Shown: positions 8,113 to 11,238 of the stretch, piece by piece
Position numbering within the stretch: position 1 is the first letter of the stretch
Layout of the letters: each line of letters starts with the position of its first letter
Program-made: the position numbers and the translations under genes
Assembly: GCA_937995275.1 (NCBI GenBank)
Contig: CALKKN010000339.1
Span: 1-11,238, forward strand
Length of the DNA: 11,238 nucleotides
Reading direction: 5' to 3'
Origin: an uncultured Lysobacterales bacterium
GTDB lineage: Bacteria; Pseudomonadota; Gammaproteobacteria; Xanthomonadales; SZUA-36
The notes under the pieces: generated by a model
Told to the model about the DNA's origin: nothing
The model's database searches: none
What the model saw: only the letters and a program-made list of their open reading frames with translations

Positions 8113-8128
8113 TGCAGGACCCGTGCCA
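8113..8128 (-). promoter_or_regulatory. Sigma-54 (-24/-12) promoter of glnA
   Basis: Read on the minus strand, the site is TGGCACGGGTCCTGCA. It fits the consensus TGGCACR-N4-TTGCW with one mismatch (CTGCA for TTGCA). The GG and GC doublets are 12 bases apart, as required. Transcription would start near 8102, giving a leader of about 37 bases before the glnA ATG. It is the equivalent of enteric glnAp2. Confidence 0.85.
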
Positions 8129-8251
8129 AACGATACAGCAACAAGACCCGCCGAATGATGCGAAGATAGCTGCACGTTTAGCACTTTTGCAGGCCATTTC
8201 GATGCTTTTGGAGCGCCACTGCTCGGTGAGCAGGGTCAGCGGTATCAGGTT

Positions 8252-8280
8252 ATTATCCCACCCGCACCACACCAGTGCAA
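8252..8280 (-). promoter_or_regulatory. Sigma-70-like upstream promoter of glnA
   Basis: On the minus strand, TTGCAC (8280-8275) and GATAAT (8257-8252) are separated by 17 bases, a good sigma-70 match. The start point would be near 8245, about 180 bases before the glnA ATG. The -35 and most of the spacer lie inside the NtrC-type palindrome at 8263-8279, so NtrC binding should block it. This resembles enteric glnAp1. Confidence 0.6.
8263..8279. promoter_or_regulatory. NtrC-binding site, proximal
   Basis: CGCACCACACCAGTGCA fits the NtrC pattern TGCACC-N5-GGTGCA with one mismatch in each arm. Its centre (8271) is about 169 bases upstream of the predicted sigma-54 start point. It overlaps the sigma-70-like promoter. 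Confidence 0.65.
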
Positions 8281-8294
8281 CTGGAATCGCGCTA

Positions 8295-8311
8295 TGCACC
8301 GCCTTGGTGCA
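8295..8311. promoter_or_regulatory. NtrC-binding site, distal (perfect palindrome)
   Basis: TGCACCGCCTTGGTGCA has perfect 6-base arms around a 5-base centre and matches the NtrC consensus. Its centre (8303) is 32 bases, about three helical turns, from that of the proximal site, which would allow cooperative binding on one DNA face. It starts one base after the uppP stop codon, so in RNA it could also form a short hairpin there. Confidence 0.8.
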
Positions 8312-8312
8312 G

Positions 8313-9110
8313 TCAACCCGCCATCCATAGCAGGATCACCCCCAGCAGCAGGCGGTAGACGACGAAAGGCAGCAGACCGACGCGCTTCAGGAGTGCCAGA
8401 AATGCGGCGATACAGAGCCAGCCGGCCAGCGCCGCGAACGCGACCGCGAGCATGAATTGCAGCCAGTCGATCTCCGCGTCTCCCCCCGCGACGCGCAGCG
8501 CACCGTAACCGCCCGCGGCGGCGACCACCGGGATGGCCAGCAGGAACGAAAACCGCGCCGCCGCCTCGGGCGCGAAGCCGAGAAACCGCCCCATCGTGAT
8601 GGTGACGCCCGACCGCGACGTGCCGGGCACCAGGGCCAGGGCCTGCGCCAGACCGATCGCCACGGCCCGCCCCAGGCTCATTTGCTCCAGCGAGCGGTCT
8701 GTCCTGCCGACGGCGTCGCTGACCCACAACAGCAGGCCGAAGCCGATCGTCGACCACGCAATGACCCGCACGTCGCGCAGACTGGCCTCGACGACATCGT
8801 GGGCGACGCCCCCGACCAGCAGTGCGGGAACACTGGCCAGCACCAGGTAGACCCCCATGGCCCGATGCTGCCGATCCTCCGGGGTGTGCACCGGCGCCAG
8901 CCAGGCGCGAACCATCTCCAGCAGTTCGCGGCGAAAATAGATGAATACCGCGAGAAGGGTGCCCAGGTGCGTCGCCACGTCGAATACCAGCCCCTGGTCG
9001 GTCCAGCCGAAAATTTGGCTGCCCAGGATCAGGTGCGCCGAGCTGGATACGGGCAGAAACTCCGTCAGGCCCTGGATAAACGCCAGGACGATGATCTGCA
9101 GCAGCGTCAT
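8313..9110 (-). CDS. uppP: Undecaprenyl-diphosphate phosphatase (BacA/UppP)
   Basis: Encodes 265 residues of a polytopic inner-membrane protein. It hydrolyses undecaprenyl diphosphate to the monophosphate, recycling the lipid carrier for peptidoglycan and other envelope polymers; extra copies can give bacitracin resistance. The first catalytic motif is GLTEFLPVSSSAHL at 14-27 (E17, S22-S24, H26). The second is PGTSRSGVTI at 162-171, with R166. The length fits the BacA family (about 265-275). The ATG lies 28 bases after the stop of the dehydrogenase gene, without a clear ribosome site, suggesting cotranscription with it. The gene ends one base before the distal glnA enhancer palindrome; no separate terminator is visible. 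Confidence 0.96.
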   Translation of the reverse strand: MTLLQIIVLAFIQGLTEFLPVSSSAHLILGSQIFGWTDQGLVFDVATHLGTLLAVFIYFRRELLEMVRAWLAPVHTPEDRQHRAMGVYLVLASVPALLVGGVAHDVVEASLRDVRVIAWSTIGFGLLLWVSDAVGRTDRSLEQMSLGRAVAIGLAQALALVPGTSRSGVTITMGRFLGFAPEAAARFSFLLAIPVVAAAGGYGALRVAGGDAEIDWLQFMLAVAFAALAGWLCIAAFLALLKRVGLLPFVVYRLLLGVILLWMAG

Positions 9111-9138
9111 GGGCTGCGAACCCGGCGCCGGTTAGCGG

Positions 9139-10275
9139 TCAATCCGATCCTCCGGTGTGAGCGATCCGGTAAATCACGCCCTGCTGGTCGTCCGAAACCA
9201 GCAGCGAACCGTCGGCCATCTGCAGCACGTCATTGGGCCGGCCCCAGTTGTCCTGTCCCTGCAACCAGCCGCCGGCGAATACCTCACTGCCCGCAACCCG
9301 GCCGTCGTCGCCGAACCGCACCAGCAGAATGTTGTAGCCCACCTTCCGGCTGCGGTTCCAGGATCCGTGTTGGGCGATGAACAGCTGATTGCGGTACTCC
9401 GGCGGGAAGGCCTCGCCGGTGTAGAAGGTCAGGCCCAGCGCCGCGACGTGCGCCCCCAGCGTATGCGCCGGTGGCGTGTAGTCATCGCAGGACTTGCCCG
9501 CGCCGAATTCCGGATCCGGCGTATCGCCCTGGTGGCAATACGGATAGCCGAAGTGCATGCCGGGGCGGGGCGCATGGTTGAGTTCGTCCCCGGGTAAGTC
9601 GTCGCCGAGCAGGTCGCGGCCGTTGTCGGTAAACCACAATTCGCCGGATTCCGGGTGAAAGGCCAGGCCCACGCTGTTGCGCACCCCGCGGGCGTAAGTC
9701 TCCATGCCGCTGCCATCCGCCGACAGGCGGCGGAGTTCTGCAAAACCCTCTTCGTCGCAGACGTTGCAGGGCGCACCGACGGGCACGTAGAGCAGTCCGT
9801 CAGGTCCGAACCGCAGGTACTTCCAACCGTGATGGGTCTTGTCCGGCAACGCGCCGGTGACCAGTGACGGCTCAGGCGGATCGTCCAGCCTGCCCTCGAT
9901 GTCGTCGTAGCGCAGAATGCGATCCAGGGCCGCCACGAACAGCGAGCCGTCCCGGTACGCGATGCCGGACGGCATTTGCAGCCCTTCGTCGACCAGGGTC
10001 ACGCGGTCCGCGACATGATCACCGTCCCGGTCGACCACGGCGTGGACCTTGCCCGCCTTGCGCGAACCCGCAAATACGGTGCCTCCTGCGCCCAGCGCCA
10101 GCTGCCGCGCATTGTCGACACCCTCGGCGTACACGCTGATTTCGAAACCCGGCGGCAACTCGATGAGCGCCAGTTTTTCCTCCAGGCCGGCGGCGTCGGA
10201 CAGCGGGCTTCCGCAGCCCGCGAGCAGCGCGCACAGCGTCAGCAGGGCAGGCCGGTTACGCGAAACGGGGTACAT
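9139..10275 (-). CDS. PQQ-dependent sorbosone dehydrogenase-like lipoprotein
   Basis: Encodes 378 residues from the ATG at 10275, chosen because GGAGG lies 8 bases upstream and the protein then opens directly with a lipoprotein signal (MYPVSRNRPALLTLCALLAGC, lipidated Cys21). An in-frame ATG at 10323 would only add 16 residues before the signal. The rest is a beta-propeller of the GSDH/sorbosone dehydrogenase group: CNVC at 170-173, ARGVRNSVG at 195-203, LWFTDNGRD at 213-221, GDDLPGDELN at 224-233, HFGYPYCHQGD at 241-251, GSWNRS at 304-309 and GRPNDV at 345-350. Members bind pyrroloquinoline quinone and oxidise sugars or aldehydes in the periplasm. The substrate is unknown; no fused cytochrome c and no pqq gene are present in the window. 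Confidence 0.85.
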   Translation of the reverse strand: MYPVSRNRPALLTLCALLAGCGSPLSDAAGLEEKLALIELPPGFEISVYAEGVDNARQLALGAGGTVFAGSRKAGKVHAVVDRDGDHVADRVTLVDEGLQMPSGIAYRDGSLFVAALDRILRYDDIEGRLDDPPEPSLVTGALPDKTHHGWKYLRFGPDGLLYVPVGAPCNVCDEEGFAELRRLSADGSGMETYARGVRNSVGLAFHPESGELWFTDNGRDLLGDDLPGDELNHAPRPGMHFGYPYCHQGDTPDPEFGAGKSCDDYTPPAHTLGAHVAALGLTFYTGEAFPPEYRNQLFIAQHGSWNRSRKVGYNILLVRFGDDGRVAGSEVFAGGWLQGQDNWGRPNDVLQMADGSLLVSDDQQGVIYRIAHTGGSD

Positions 10276-10355
10276 GTACAAGACCTCCGTATCCTCTCGA
10301 AGCATTTCGCCGAAGTATCTCATAGAATAATCCGTGACCCTGAATGGAAGATCCG

Positions 10356-11238
10356 ATGCGGATACTCAGCTACCTCGCTGTGCTTTTTCTGTCGTTCGGC
10401 CTCGAGGCCCGGACGTCGCGGGACTACTTGCCGCCCGATGCCGACCTCGATCCCGCTGTCCCGCCGCCCGAATCCGTGCTCGGCTGGGAAGTCGGCGACT
10501 GGCACGTCAGCCACGACAAGCTGGTGGCTTATATGCAGGCGCTCGCCGCCGCTTCCCCGCGCGTGTCAATCAAGGTGATCGGCCACACGCACGAGCAGCG
10601 CCCCCTCCTGCAGCTGGCAATCACCAGCTCCGCCAACCAGCCGCGGCTGGAAGCGCTGCGCGAAGCACACCTGGAGGGCGAAGGGCCACTGGTGATCTGG
10701 TTGGGTTACAGCGTCCACGGGGACGAGCCCAGCGGCAGCAACGCCTCGCTGCTGGCGGCCTATTACCTGGCCGCGTCCCGGTCCGGTTTCGTGACCGAAC
10801 TGCTGGACGGAGCGGTCGTGCTGATCGACCCCAGCTTCAACCCGGACGGGCTGGACCGATTCGCCAGTTGGGCGAACAGCAACGCCGGGCACGTGCCCGT
10901 CGCGGACCCGGTGACGCGCCAGCACGTCCAGAACTGGCCGGAAGGGCGCACCAACCACTACTGGTTCGACCTCAACCGGGACTGGCTGCCGCTGGTGCAC
11001 CCGGAATCCAGGGCCCGTGTCGCCGAGTATCACCGATGGTTGCCGCATGTGCTCACGGACCATCACGAGCAGGATTCTCACCCGGGTTTCTTTTTTCAGC
11101 CAGGCGTGCCCTCGCGGCAGCACCCGTTGACGCCCGCTGCAAACCTCGAACTCACCCGTGCCCTGGCCGCCTATCACGCCGAGAGCCTCGACGAGGCCGG
11201 CCAGCCCTACTTCAGCGAAGACGCCTACGACGACTTCT
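10356..11238 (+). CDS. M14-type zinc carboxypeptidase (5' part, runs off the edge)
   Basis: 294 codons are visible without a stop. Residues 1-18 (MRILSYLAVLFLSFGLEA) form a signal peptide. Zinc ligands fit HGDEPSG at 121-127 (H121, E124, the HxxE of M14 peptidases), with a third His in TDHHEQD at 234-240, probably H237. NPDG at 162-165 and DLNRDW at 205-210 (R208) match the substrate-binding part of the family. Such exported metallopeptidases trim C-terminal residues from peptides outside the inner membrane. GGAAG lies 5 bases before the ATG. The gene is divergent from the dehydrogenase gene across an 80-base gap in which I see no convincing -35/-10 pair. The catalytic Glu expected towards the C-terminus is beyond the window, so activity cannot be judged. 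Confidence 0.87.
   Translation, partial: MRILSYLAVLFLSFGLEARTSRDYLPPDADLDPAVPPPESVLGWEVGDWHVSHDKLVAYMQALAAASPRVSIKVIGHTHEQRPLLQLAITSSANQPRLEALREAHLEGEGPLVIWLGYSVHGDEPSGSNASLLAAYYLAASRSGFVTELLDGAVVLIDPSFNPDGLDRFASWANSNAGHVPVADPVTRQHVQNWPEGRTNHYWFDLNRDWLPLVHPESRARVAEYHRWLPHVLTDHHEQDSHPGFFFQPGVPSRQHPLTPAANLELTRALAAYHAESLDEAGQPYFSEDAYDDF

Noticed and set aside
8081..8330. Two 72-codon frames, one per strand, in the uppP-glnA gap
   Set aside because: Neither has a good ribosome site or known features, and both cross the promoter and enhancer sites, which explain this stretch better.
10276..10355. TAGAAT as a -10 box for the peptidase gene
   Set aside because: No -35 at 16-18 bases and no TG extension, so the match is too weak to call.

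Overview
The window is a high-G+C chromosomal segment that reads as core genome of a gammaproteobacterium. The best pointers are the trkA-trkH pair, a 469-residue adenylylation-type glutamine synthetase with a DUF4124 gene and ntrBC behind it, a sigma-54/NtrC-type glnA promoter, and an HtrB/LpxL-family lipid A acyltransferase. The exact order or genus cannot be fixed from sequence alone; a Chromatiales- or Xanthomonadales-like lineage is a guess. I see no insertion sequence, integrase, CRISPR array, tRNA or rRNA, and no sign of recent transfer.

Layout. Plus strand, left: the 3' end of trkA, complete trkH (K+ uptake) and a small TPR-protein gene with a GTG start. A short intergenic stretch with inverted repeats of a TTGTGGGA motif (REP-like) separates this block from a minus-strand lipid A-type acyltransferase gene. 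dtd (D-aminoacyl-tRNA deacylase) runs divergently from the acyltransferase and converges on ntrC, overlapping its 3' end by 22 bases. Minus strand, right to left: a PQQ-dependent sorbosone dehydrogenase-like lipoprotein, uppP, then the nitrogen cluster glnA - DUF4124 protein - ntrB - ntrC. At the right edge a divergent plus-strand M14-type metallocarboxypeptidase gene runs out of the window.

How it works together: NtrB and NtrC sense and transmit nitrogen status; phosphorylated NtrC with sigma-54 should drive glnA. The 247-base uppP-glnA gap carries the expected parts: a -24/-12 promoter, two 17-base NtrC-type palindromes with centres 32 bases apart, and a sigma-70-like promoter whose -35 lies inside one palindrome. 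This mirrors the glnAp1/glnAp2 arrangement of enteric bacteria. A strong hairpin between glnA and the DUF4124 gene probably lowers transcription into, or separates the mRNA of, the regulatory genes.

No clearly new biological system was found. The points most worth a second look are the glnA control region, the exported DUF4124 protein inside the nitrogen cluster, the REP-like element and the dtd/ntrC overlap.
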